In this document: piece by piece, positions 1 to 10,731 of the stretch
Position numbering within the stretch: position 1 is the stretch's first letter
Layout: every line of letters starts with the position of its first letter
NCBI GenBank assembly: GCA_033439685.1
Contig: JAUEDM010000006.1
Span: forward strand, 1,674,001 to 1,738,000
DNA length: 64,000 bases
Reading direction: 5' to 3'
Source of the DNA: Apodospora peruviana
Lineage: Eukaryota; Ascomycota; Sordariomycetes; Sordariales; Lasiosphaeriaceae
Program-made: the position numbers and the translations under genes
Notes under the pieces: model-generated
Databases searched by the model: none
The model's input: the letters and a program-made list of their open reading frames with translations, nothing else
Told to the model about the DNA's origin: nothing

Positions 1-1388
1 TTTTCAGAAGAGGTCTCACAGAGCAGCTGCTGATTTCCTGATTCCAATTCACAATTGCCCCTGGATTCCGTTGCCACTGCCTCATCTCGGCAATGTACCA
101 TCCCACTTGAAATGACTGCTGGGGTACATGGAGGAGCCCTGGATATCGATTTTCTCTGCTCACTGGTCGAGGGAGAAACCCCAGGGCCAGTTGTATCGGC
201 TAGTCGCAGGCGAGATTAGCGCCATCTGACGTGCGGGTTTGTTCCTGCATAAGAACCCTTGCACCGGTCTCGTGGGTCGCATCGAAGCTTTTGGCGGCTT
301 TTTATTTTCTGCACCGTCGCGGCTTCTGACTGGCTGAAAACCCAGAAATAACTTGTGCACAACTCCAGCAGTCCACGTTTGTGCTTTCGATCCAACCACG
401 AATAGCCTGCAGGGATAGGAGCGGGACCGGTGGGGCCATCTTGGGGCGACAGCCACTTAGAGCGGCGGGATCGAACTGAACCCCTGCTGGAATTCGTGGT
501 AGCGGGCGCCGCTGTTCCTTTTTGATTGAGGTGAAATTAGCAAATCTCTAGCTGGTGTCCACCCGGCGTGCCCAGGCTTGAGGTGGCCAGCTCTGGCGAG
601 GGTCAACAGCAGAAACAACAGACCAGACCGCTCGGCCCTGGGGTCTGCACACCTGCAATCCCATCCTCCACGACGGAGATTTGGGGAGCAGCCAACAGGC
701 TCGAGGACCCCGTCGTCCATTGGGCCTAGCCGAAGCCCCGTCCCGCGTGCCCCGTCCCCGTCGTCCGTCTCCTGAGTCCTGAGAGTGTGTCCTTCTCCTC
801 CTGCGACCTGGCCAGCGACCGACCTTTCTAATCTCTAATCAACCTGCTCCTCACCCTCTTTACACACTCCTTACCTCCGTCCCGCTGCTGTCTATGAAGA
901 AGCGTACGGGGTCAGACGGCTAACCAACTTCACCGTCTCGAGACGCGTGGTCCACTCATTCTTTTTGACGCCGTCTCCTCGACTTTCTTCAGTCTTTCCT
1001 TTTGCCTGCCAGCGGGCGTGCCATTCCTTTTCCAACAGCTCTCGCAGCTTGTCTTAATGATACGGTTCCTTACGGGCCTCGACGACACTCTTTAACGTCT
1101 TGATTCGATATCGGATTGTTCGCTCCTTTTTATCCCTCCGACGAACCGCCTTGCCATCATATTGACTACTCGACGATTACCCGCCCTTTCCGCCTGTAGA
1201 GCAAAACAGGATCTTCACCAATAGACATTCCCGTGATATGACTGTTATGACAACATAATACGGCGCCAGTTAAGGTCGATATATACGCTTTCCCCGCAAC
1301 AAGACGACTTGGCCGGTTTCCTTTCTTGTTCTTATCGTGGAACTGTCTGGATATTCAAATTGCTAGGGAGATATAAAGGTTGACAAAG
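1..1388. other. Gene-free 5' region / probable leader and promoter of the next gene
   Basis: No reading frame here resembles a protein, and the open frames at 160-775 overlap each other on both strands without conserved features. From about 770 onward the plus strand is pyrimidine-rich (many TCTCC and CTTTC runs), as often seen in fungal promoters and long leaders. It probably carries the promoter and 5' leader of the membrane-protein gene starting at 1389. Confidence 0.5.
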
Positions 1389-3996
1389 ATGGAGGTCGGC
1401 AATGGTGGGCGTCTCTACGCCATAGGATCTAGGGTGCCAATGACGGTGGCACGAGACACGATGGGAGTAGCGCCTTCGGTGATGGGTGCCGACGTCAACT
1501 CACCGATGCTGCTTGTTGCGCGAGCTTCAGCAACGACCGACTGCGAAGCACATCCCAATCTTTGCGAGAAGCCCGCTAGCTCTCAGTCAATGGCCCTCCC
1601 AATTGCCCTTGGAGTCTCGTAAGTCTTGGTAAACATTTGAAGTTGCAGCTGATCTTCGACTCACATGGCTTTAGGATACCTCTTGTATTGATCATCGGTA
1701 CGCTCATATTCTTACACAGGAGGAATATGCAGAGACAGAGGAGGGAGGAAATGAACGACGCCCATAAGTCTTTGGATTTCGGTTTAGGTGACAACCCGGG
1801 AGGAAAGTCAAAACGGAAGAGTTTTCTGGGTCGGGAGAAGGATTCAGGACGCTTCGGCCGACAGCAGATGTCCATGGACATGAATCTGTCCAGCCCGTAC
1901 CTGCTGCCACCGGAGATGCAGGGTTCGCGGGAGTCGCTTCATTCTCTGGCACGGACGCTTCACCAAAACGAGGATCCCTATCGTCCGGTTGCTGCCTTTG
2001 CTGGTAGCGACGCTGGTTCTGTTCGATCTATGCCGAGAGGCGGTGCGGATGGCGCTTCGATCTACACTCGCTCGAGCAGCCGTCAGGATGGCCACATGTC
2101 TCGACAAACTCTCTCTCCTGGTCCCTATGGAGGTCCTCCACCTCGCCAGAATTCCCTCCCGGTTCGCCAAAATTCCCTCCCTCAGTCTTCTGTTACTTCC
2201 CGGGTGACCTCCCCAGAGCCGACGCATGCAAAGCCTCAGCATATACCCGAAGAATCAGTACTCCCTTCACTTCCGGAACCGGCACCAATTGCGAAGCTAT
2301 CTGGTTTCAATTTTGATGAGGACGACACTCTACCCGCTCATCCGCAGTATGAGAGGGAGATCACACCCCCGGCCCCCGAAATCCAAGAACCTCCAGCAGT
2401 GGCACAAAAGATAACACGCAAGCCGATGATGTCCCCCGTACAGCCGAGCCCAGCGGATTCCGGCGTGGACATGGGATATCCGGAAAGCGAGTTTGGAAAG
2501 CACAAGTCCCAGGAGGCAACAAGTCCGCCAGAGCCGACGATAACGGGTCTTGGGCTTGTGAATCATCCTGAACCCATGTCGGCGTCCTTTCATGTAGCCG
2601 AGCCAGTCAACGAGGCTCAACCAATTGGCTCGTCTCCCACACGCGGACAAAGCTTAACGGCGGCTGGCCCTCTCATTGAGGGACCTGTCGAGTATTACGA
2701 CTATGACATGCCGCAACCACGCGCGGAGGCGTCCATGCCCCATATGCCACAAGATCAGTATGCCGAATTCGAGGAGAGGGGACGCAACATGCAGAGACAG
2801 TCCCGTTTCTATGAGGAAGATGCTCCTCAGGGTGCCCTGGGTGTCCCTCAGCAGGATAATCGCCGTCTTTCTGTGGGCTTCCGTCCTCTGCCGCCAGACG
2901 AGATCATGGAATCCGAAGATCCAGAGTACAGAGCTAACCGCATTCGATCCTTCTACAAAGAGTACTTTGACGAGAGCCAAAGACCCGAGAACATGCCTCC
3001 GGTTCCTGCTTTACCCGCACAGCATCAACAACATCAAGGCGGCTATCACCAGAATCCCAATTATAATTACCAGCAACCCAACGCGGGCGACTACGACGAC
3101 TATAGCCAGAACTATGCGGCGGACGCACCTTATTTCGACCCAGAGACGAATGCGTTTGTCATGCCTTACTCGCAACCGGTGGCTCGTCGGGCCATGACGC
3201 CTCCCCCCACCGGACAGAGATTCCCAGGCCCACGACCTCCGCGAGCTTTCCATGGTTCTCTCGCCGGGATGAACATGCCACCGGGACGTGGGCCCCCGAT
3301 GCGGCCAGGTTCTTCAGTCTCCAACCGCCCCGGCGGACCTGGACCTCGACCGGGATCTGGAGCATCGGCTGCGTACGGTCGACCACGTGCGGGATCAGCA
3401 TACACCGGTAGTCACGCGGGTAGTCGCGCTGGTAGCCGCGCTGGTGCACCCCGGAAGCCGATGCCTCCTCCGATGGACCTGAATACTCTGCCCACGCCGT
3501 CGAAACTCAAGGATGATTCGTTTGCCCTGCTGAATGCGATGGACTTTGCACCCCCAGAGAACTTTGCGGCCCGAGCACGCGGACGATCGCAGAGCCCGGC
3601 TGGAGAGCGCCGGCCCTACAAGATGAATGTCCCCGCTCATTCGCCACTGGTCAACGCATTTGAGGAGCTCGCTGCCCTGCCCAGCCCGTAAGTTTTTTGA
3701 AGCTAGCATTCTGGCCGATAATGAGTCTTTTAACTGACCCTGCTATATATAGACATTTACTACGCAAATCAAGCACATTTACCGGTCTTGATTTTGCTCC
3801 ACCTCGCAAGTTTGCCGATAGCGATACACGCAGCGAGACTGGGTCCATCCGTAGCAATCGAAGTGGCATCTCGGCGGTTCAGGTGAATGCTATCCGCAAC
3901 GGCGCAGGACGGGTGAGCAGACTGCCCGGCGACACTGTTTTCTCGATGAATGTGATGCAGGACCAACTCAAGCCGAGATGGCAGCAGCGCGACTAA
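1389..3996 (+). CDS. Conserved fungal single-pass membrane protein, function unknown
   Basis: Three exons: 1389-1618, 1675-3687 and 3753-3996 (828 aa). The introns of 56 and 65 bp have GT...AG ends, and both junctions keep frame. The first ATG (AAAG before it) follows an in-frame stop. The N-terminal part (about residues 1-67) has two cysteines near residues 52 and 59. One hydrophobic helix follows at about 68-90 (MALPIALGVSIPLVLIIGTL), and the first intron splits this helix. Arg/Lys right after it (HRRNMQRQRRE) suggest the long C-terminal tail is cytosolic. The tail is Pro/Ser/Gln-rich and disordered, with a doubled RQNSLP motif and a GSRAG repeat. Residues around DMNLSSPYLLPPE and SRESLHSLAR look conserved as in uncharacterised proteins of filamentous ascomycetes. 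No enzymatic domain is visible, and I do not know its role. The gene model is firm, the function open. Confidence 0.85.
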
Positions 3997-5095
3997 GCTT
4001 GACTACTCACAGCTTGTTTTGAATCACGGGCTCCTTGATGACTTTGGTTTTTTCTGAATTGTCGGATCTTGTGCTTACCACCCCGTACATATAATGGATT
4101 AATGGTTTAATTACCGGATATCTAATAAGGTGCATTGGTCATAGACTTTACTAGGGAGAGGAAAGATACCCATGGGCCACTGTTTTGGTCAAAGTCAAAC
4201 TGCTGCTGCTGGGAGGAAGAAACTTGTTTGCTGGCCACATAAAACATGTTCATGACTATTACTACCGCTAGTATTAGACTTACTGGTTGGTTGGTTCGGG
4301 TGGTGCGGATGTTTGTTTTTTTGACAATTATGGAGAGAGGGAAAGGAGGAATGGAACACAGCCAGAAAATATTTCTGCAGCGTTTGCATCATCATCATCA
4401 GCATCATTGTTATTGTTATCGACATGGTCATTCATCACGGGAAGTTTTTTTTCATCATCTTCTTCCAATCAGTATTACTTGTATACGATATGTAATCAGT
4501 CCTTGTTATTTCTTTATTTCTAGTTTTGAGGTGGGAGGGCTGTTTTGTTTGTCGTCAATGCATGTAGAACGGGCGTATCAAGTATATATATGGCATCGGC
4601 GATCGATCTATGCCGAGTGTCTCGGAAATCTGGTGTATTTGTTTAGTGAGATGTTGTAAGATTAAGAATTACTAGGTACCTTACCTACCAACTTGGAGGT
4701 AACGGTAGATCTGTCACACAACATAGATCTGCGTAACTCGGTACGGATTACCTTGGATATGGTATAATAAGCATGTTGGTGGTATGCAGCAGCTGCAGTC
4801 ATCGCCTTGTTGGTCGGAAGTTATAATGTACTACTGCCTGCCATCGTCGGTATTGGTTGGTTGAGTGAGAACTGTTGCCTCGGTACCGTATAAACAGGGT
4901 AGACGATCCTTTTTTATCTTACCTTAATTACCTACTCATTACCTCTCCCGGCGACGACGCGTCTACATTTGACTTTCTGGTCTCTTACCTAGGTAGGTAC
5001 CTGCACACTCCTGAATATTACATATTTATACCAATCCACCAACTGAAGACAATAACAACATCACACCTACCTACTAGAGCTCAAAAACAAACAAG
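3997..5095. other. Intergenic region, 3' UTR and upstream region of the DUF4267 gene
   Basis: No supported gene. It holds the 3' UTR of the preceding gene, a CAT/CAG-rich stretch at about 4388-4410, and two copies of the CCTAGG/GGTACC-type words (4672-4689 and 4987-5002). Confidence 0.5.
5023..5030 (+). promoter_or_regulatory. TATA-like box upstream of the DUF4267 gene
   Basis: TATTTATA lies 66 bp before the ATG at 5096, a plausible distance for a short fungal leader. Only the sequence match and position support it. Confidence 0.35.
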
Positions 5096-5485
5096 ATGTT
5101 ACTCTCCAACTTCCACATCACCCACATCCCGGCCCTCTTGGCGGCAACAACCACAACCTTGGGCGGCCTCTGGCCAATTTTTAGTCCTCAGTCGTCCATG
5201 CTCGAGTTTGGATTTCCCGCTCACATCGCGACATCGCCGGCCGCGCACCCGGTGATGGTCAGCGCCTCGGCCAGGACTACTGTCTTGGGGTTGCTCACGT
5301 GGATGTATTACCTTGGAGGGCAGTACGAGGTCGTCGACACGATTCTGGCGGTCTTTGGGTTTTATGCCGGTGTGGTGGACGGGATTGTTGTCTGGAAGAC
5401 GGGAAATAGAGGCAAAGCAGTGTTTCGGGTTGTCGGATCGGGCGTGATTGGGGTTTGTGGAGCTGTTGGGTTGACTGCTTGGTGA
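5096..5485 (+). CDS. DUF4267-family small integral membrane protein
   Basis: A single exon encodes 129 aa. The ATG sits in an ACAAG-ATG context and is the first ATG in this frame. The sequence has about four hydrophobic segments: residues 7-27, about 52-75, 80-98 and the C-terminal 108-129. The pattern, with FGFPAH near residue 38 and an AGVVDGIVVWK segment near 90, matches DUF4267 proteins, which are common in fungi and bacteria and have no established biochemical role. The protein ends directly after the last membrane segment (GLTAW), so there is no cytosolic tail. It stands alone between two gene-free stretches. Family assignment is from recognition of overall pattern, not a search. Confidence 0.8.
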   Translation: MLLSNFHITHIPALLAATTTTLGGLWPIFSPQSSMLEFGFPAHIATSPAAHPVMVSASARTTVLGLLTWMYYLGGQYEVVDTILAVFGFYAGVVDGIVVWKTGNRGKAVFRVVGSGVIGVCGAVGLTAW

Positions 5486-6218
5486 GTCAAGGTATCTTTC
5501 AGAGATATACCATAGCATTCCACCAAATTGGAACTGTCCAAAATAAACAACCACTCTTATTTTGTCCATAATCTCTCACCCTCGTCCCGCAATTACATGC
5601 CAGTTTATCTTGAAGGTCCCGCCGGTTGGGATATTTGTCTCTGCGTGTAGGTACATCACGTATGTGGCTCTTGTCATGTGATACTATCGGTTATTGTTTC
5701 CCCCTTTTCTCTTCTGCCTCTCATGGTTCAGCTAGCTACCTTAGATTTATGGGGGCACACAACATAAAGCTGAAAAAGGGACGGAATTATATTGGCACTT
5801 GAAACTCTGGGGTTTATTGGTTCTCTGAAACATGAGTTCTATTTCAGGAGCCTCTCAGTATGAGTCGATGCCCGCGATATCAGATTCTCCTTGGTGGAGC
5901 TCGATTTGAGATGCTGCGAGATTGGCCAGTGGGTTTCGACTCTTATGGTAGACCGCGGTTGCACCAGACAGACAGTGGCTTGTCGTCTCCTCATCTGTCC
6001 GTAACAAAATAGACGGAGAGGGATGTTAAGGAGCAATGGCAGGTGTAGTCTAGTCTGCATTTGGATGTTGGTCCATCGTTGCTGGATAGCGCCAGGAGAA
6101 CAGTTGTCATCACACAAATTCATGAACCAGCAACCCCCAATAACTATTTGAAGAAGAAAAAAGAACCAAATAATTGTTTCTACAGAAAGAATGATAAACT
6201 GCGCAGTTTCTTTATATA

Positions 6219-6246
6219 CCCCCCCCCCCCCCCCCAAAAAAAAAAA
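6219..6246 (+). repeat. Homopolymer tract C17-A11
   Basis: Seventeen C residues (6219-6235) are followed directly by eleven A residues (6236-6246). It lies 48 bp past the stop of the CAP-like gene, so it would be in that gene's 3' UTR as T11-G17 on the minus strand. It is prone to sequencing and replication slippage. Confidence 0.95.
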
Positions 6247-6294
6247 CTCCTCCTTGTCTATGTACATGTCTCATATAATCCGGTCTGCCCGCGT

Positions 6295-6717
6295 CTAAGC
6301 CAAGTCGCAACCCCAGATGCCGTTATAGTTGGCGCAGCCGATCTTGGAATAGGAGCCCGAGGTGAGGATATCGGCGTGTCCGGTGCTGGTATGGATCCAT
6401 CCCTTGCCCTCGGTGGCGCAGATACCGTTCATGCCCTTCATGTCGGGCCTCTCGCAGAGCCAGCCGCCGACGAAGCAGTGGGTGAAGTCGTTGGGGCCAC
6501 CAGGAGCAAGAACCTGGGCGAAGCTGCCGGGGTTGAGCTGGTGGACCATCTTGCCGTTGCCCTCGACGACCGTCTTGCGAGCGTTGTTCTCGAGGGTGCC
6601 GTCCAGCTTGAGCTGCTTGAGGCCAAGTCTGTTGCGCCAGTCGGAGACGACGTCCATGTAGCCGGCGGCCATGACGGAGCCGGTAAAGGCAAGGACGGCG
6701 AGGTTGGTGATTTGCAT
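6295..6717 (-). CDS. Small secreted CAP/SCP-like protein
   Basis: Single exon, 140 aa, minus strand. I chose the ATG at 6717 because it begins a clear signal peptide (MQITNLAVLAFTGSVMAAG, likely cleavage after AA). The open frame extends upstream to 6915 without secretory features. The mature part is short (about 122 aa) with five cysteines. Residues resembling the CAP fold are visible: WRNRLGLKQLKLDGTLENNA near the N terminus (the CAP helix carrying L..D..L...A) and GHADILTSGSYSKIGCA near the C terminus, which resembles the CAP signature GH..Q..W....IGCA. The ending GIWGCDLA is typical of this compact subfamily in filamentous ascomycetes. CAP proteins act outside the cell in sterol or lipid binding, defence and virulence. 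The role here is unknown, but a host- or microbe-directed secreted protein is plausible. The odd cysteine count leaves one residue unpaired. Confidence 0.85.
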   Translation of the reverse strand: MQITNLAVLAFTGSVMAAGYMDVVSDWRNRLGLKQLKLDGTLENNARKTVVEGNGKMVHQLNPGSFAQVLAPGGPNDFTHCFVGGWLCERPDMKGMNGICATEGKGWIHTSTGHADILTSGSYSKIGCANYNGIWGCDLA

Positions 6718-6880
6718 TTTGGCTTTTGTTTTGGTTGAGCTTTGAAAGGATCGTATATAGTTGGCTGTTTGCTCTCGAAGTGGTGAAGATGATAACGAGT
6801 GAGAGTAACGAGAGTAGTAGGATCTAGTTGCTTGGGTGACTGTGATGACTGAGGACGAGACAAGAGGTCTTTGGGAACTA

Positions 6881-6886
6881 CTTATA
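6881..6886 (-). promoter_or_regulatory. TATA box of the CAP-like gene
   Basis: On the minus strand TATAAG lies 164 bp upstream of the chosen ATG at 6717. This supports a start site between the two and argues against the longer N-terminal reading frame that begins at 6915. Confidence 0.4.
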
Positions 6887-9800
6887 CTCTCTCGAGACGA
6901 GAATCCTTGTGCCAAAGGCCATGTCGACGAGGCTGACTTGACTCAAAGGGATCAAAACCTTTGTGGTCATCAATGTGTCTGCCACCCTCTATCATGACGA
7001 AGACGTGACCATGGGATCTCATTACCCCTGTGTGACTTAAGACACGGGAGCTCAGCCTTAGCATCCGATGATCATACAACTTCCCTATGTGGTTTGGCCT
7101 GCCAAGTGAGATGGCCTTTGTTTCTTGAAACATGTCGTTTTCTTTGTGCTTGTTGTCCCGTTTGGTTTAGTCCGACAAGGCAATTGCGCGTGAACAAGGG
7201 TATCTCGAGAAAGGCCGTTGATACGTAGATGCCGCCGGAGACGTAGTTCCTTCTATTGTCCAATGACAAACAGTTAGCTAGAGAGGAAGAGAGCAATGTA
7301 GTCTGGTATAAGCATGGTGGTCTGACATAACGTAGTAAACATCAACAGAATGTCACCTGTCCAGGGGCTAGAATCCATCCTTCCACAGTAGAACCCGGCA
7401 TCCGTAACCTGGGTTATGCCTACGATCCCCTGCTCATCGAATTCCTACAGAGGTACATGTAACTTTCCTACTCCAAAGTCAAGATGGCAAAGTGACAGCA
7501 GAATCGGACCTGCCGCGGCCCGTTCGGCTGGATTTATTATTACCCCTGAAATATTGACAGAGAGCTTGATCCTACTACCAGACATCCAAGTCGGAACTTG
7601 CGGCGTAGCTTTAAATTTTGACTGCATTGACATTGACCTAAGCAATAACGTAGCAGTGAAACATATTGTTTTGCGTTTAGTATAGGTATCTGGCGAGTTG
7701 AGTACTGGTCACACAAGCGAGCATACGCCGCACGCTCTTCAGGTACTCGGGTCTTTGGGTTATCGGCTTTATTGGTGCGACGGTTTTATGCCCTATTCCA
7801 TGGAACATTGTTTGGTTGATTGAACAAACAGACGACCGTTGCAATAATCCGTAAAAGGGCCGGAAATCAGTTCCCAGAAAATTCTAGGCAAAGCTGTCGG
7901 CGAGCGGCACGGATCCGGCATTGTCTAGAGAGGCCCTCCGATGTTACAACGATGAACCGCCGGACCCGAACGTGGCAGGAGGACACGGCGGGCACGGCGG
8001 GCAAGAAGGGTGGGTCAACCGAAAGTTTGATCGTCGGCATCACCACCTCCGCCGGCCAGTTCGGGGAGACCTTAGGTACCTGCTGCTGTTGGGGTGCAGC
8101 ATCACTAGCAGCTGTGCATACAAAACACAGCCCGGGCTTGTTGGTGAGTCTACTTTGTGCAATCCACATCCCAGAGTGGAGCTTGTGCTGACTGATTGAC
8201 CGTCCAGGGGTTTGCAGAACACAGCAGCCCCTCACTACGGGTTACCTTCGGTAGGTACCTTCGCACCTTCGATATTCTTTCAGAAAACTACGAAACATAA
8301 TTAACCACAGGGCAGCTGAGTCTGGCATCTCCTGGCTTATCAAAGAAGTCAGATGCTTTGGTTTTGTGCATGACTGGCACCTTAATCACGACACTTCACC
8401 TGCTGCTGTCTTTGTAATTCCATCGCTTCCGAGACTCGACAAGAAAACACGGGAGGGGAGATCGATCCCTGGTTTGGGGAAAGTCGAGATAATGACGTTA
8501 ACCACGGTATAACAAGGCCGTGTTATAGCTCCCCCAACCTTGGTTTTTCCTTCAACCTGTTGGACCTTGAGCTCACGATAAAACGTCATGTTGGCCAAAT
8601 TGACTGGACAGATGGGGACTTGGGGGCTTTTTCGCCGTTTTATTTATCCCGTTATTGCGTGCAGACGAAGGCATCAGCCTTGGGAGGGTTCATTGCTAAT
8701 GTGCTGACGTCTGGCCAGCAGGATCATGATTTGTTGTTGTAGCTTTCGTGCAGAAGTGCAGCTGCACTTAATCACGCCCGTCCAAAACGTCTTGAAGGAA
8801 CGACGGCAATTCCTTTATCTCCTCTTTTGAGAGTCAAGGGTCCGCTAACACCCGTACCGCATATCCGTACTGCAAGTGGTGAGAAAACAGGGACTGGGCC
8901 TCAACTAAGAAGATCGTATCGAGATCCCCACTCCCCGGGTTTTCCTGGTAGACCTTGGAAGCCTCTCCCGAAGGACCTGCCACATGTGAAGTGGAATATT
9001 TACCTTTACCGTGTAATCCGCATTCCATTCCTCTGATTCGAATACCTCCGGCTTCTTTCGAACTGCATTCCTCCAACAGGTGGCGCGTCTCCGACTGACT
9101 CGACTTGAACTCTGAACTGAAACTTCCCATCAGTCCCGAACACACCATCCAGACAACTCTCATCCACCGGAGAGCACAGAAGCTGCTCTATTCGAACGAA
9201 CAATCGACGACGACGAGAGACACGGACAGTTGCATCTGAGTTCCACCAGTCTCGCCCACGCCACTGTCTTGACCTCAGCGTCATCAATCCTCTGCCCACA
9301 AGCCGAGGCACCCAACGACCTAGGACAGGCTTGGCGGCGAGCGAATCGACAATCGCATCTGCTTTTGGCAGCACAAAGCGCTATCTTGCACTTGGTGCTG
9401 CCTCGCAAACCGCAGGCTATCACTTCTTGAATAGAAGAGAACAGCGACATCCGCAGTTTCACGAGCACCGGCGCTTCAACTGGCATCTGGCTGAAGTCAG
9501 CTTTGCAATTGGACTCCAAGGCCGTGCAACCGACCGAGCGACCACGGCAACCCAGATCCGGCGGCCAGGGAGCTATAGACCAGTCGAACCCCGACCCAGT
9601 TGTCAGCCGCCCACCGAGTCCACTGAAGCCGCTGACGGGTTCACTGAAGCCACTGACAGGCCCAAAGTCGCCCCAGGAACGGACGAACGAAGGAGAAAGT
9701 GAGAAAGGGGTGACAACTGGAACTTGGCAAAGCGGGCGGCATCTTCCTGTTCATCCAGAGTGTATCAAGTCGAAAACCGGCCAGCTCATTGTTCAATTCA

Positions 9801-10681
9801 GCACCAGCCCCAAACGGATCACCACCCACCGAAAATCCCAAAGGGCCCCCAACTGGATAGGGACGGCTTCGCAGCAAAGCGCAGACCGAACGGCCGAGCC
9901 CAGGGCAGCTGGAGGACGGGAGGACAAGTGGTACCATTTCCCTCAAAATTTGCTGTTGCGATACTTGAGGCACAGCCCGGCCGCTATACGACCTTTTTAC
10001 GATCATTCGCTCAAAGACCAAGCATTGCCCGCATTTGCCCCAAGCCTCCAAGCCTATTCCAGCCGTGGAAAAACACAACGGCTCAATTTCTCGCGGAGAA
10101 AGCAACCCCTGCAAAGAGTTAATTACGGTGTTGCACTGTCCATCCTCCCAGCGGTTCGCGTCGCCAGCTTCCCTTCATTTTCGCTCTCTTCAGTAAAGCA
10201 GCTCTTGTCAATCGCCAACTTTGACTTTACATTCTCTTTTATTCATGCTTTTGAGAAGAAACTTTGCGCCGTGCCAGACCTGGAAAGTACCTACCTAGGT
10301 TGTTGCACTGCCGCCAAGCGACCTGTCGAAATCAGCGTGTTCTGTGCTGAGCCACTTATTTGGTCTCACGATCGCGCTTCTCAAACACCTCCTTCTGCAC
10401 GGGTCGAAACGCTCTGTCGCTCGACCCCGATTGCTTCTCGCCGCCCGCTATCGCGCGCATCTATTGGGAATCATCACATCAAAGGTTTGTTAGCCTGAAC
10501 CCTCGTTGTTTCTGTCTGGTACATCCTGCGGCATCAACCGCGCCCCGTCCCGTCGCCTGGGAAGGGTCACTCGAGTCGGGATTCACACTTCGTCATTGTC
10601 ACTGAGCGCCTTCTTTTCTTTCGGACCCATCTCCTCCACTTGATGGGCTCTCCCCTCCTTCTTCTCTGCAACCTTTTCATC
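6887..10681. other. Gene-free 3.8 kb, probable long leader of the membrane-protein gene in its right part
   Basis: No convincing gene. Short CCTTAGGTACC and GTAGGTACCT words occur at about 8070-8082 and 8251-8260. A frame open for 331 codons at 9503-10498 contains no ATG at all and has no recognisable motif. It is more likely part of a pyrimidine- and C-rich leader or promoter for the gene at 10732 than a protein. A 21-bp near-perfect tandem duplication lies at 9621-9662. Confidence 0.5.
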
Positions 10682-10729
10682 ATGCATTGCAACCATTTCG
10701 CAATGCATCTTCATCAGCATCATCGCTAA
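10682..10729 (+). promoter_or_regulatory. Histidine-rich upstream ORF, 15 codons
   Basis: ATG at 10682 reads MHCNHFAMHLHQHHR and stops with TAA at 10727-10729, two bases before the main ATG at 10732. Six of the fifteen residues are histidine. If the leader is transcribed, a ribosome that finishes this peptide stops almost on top of the main start, so re-initiation or backward scanning would set expression. Whether it is translated is inference. Confidence 0.5.
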
Positions 10730-10731
10730 CA

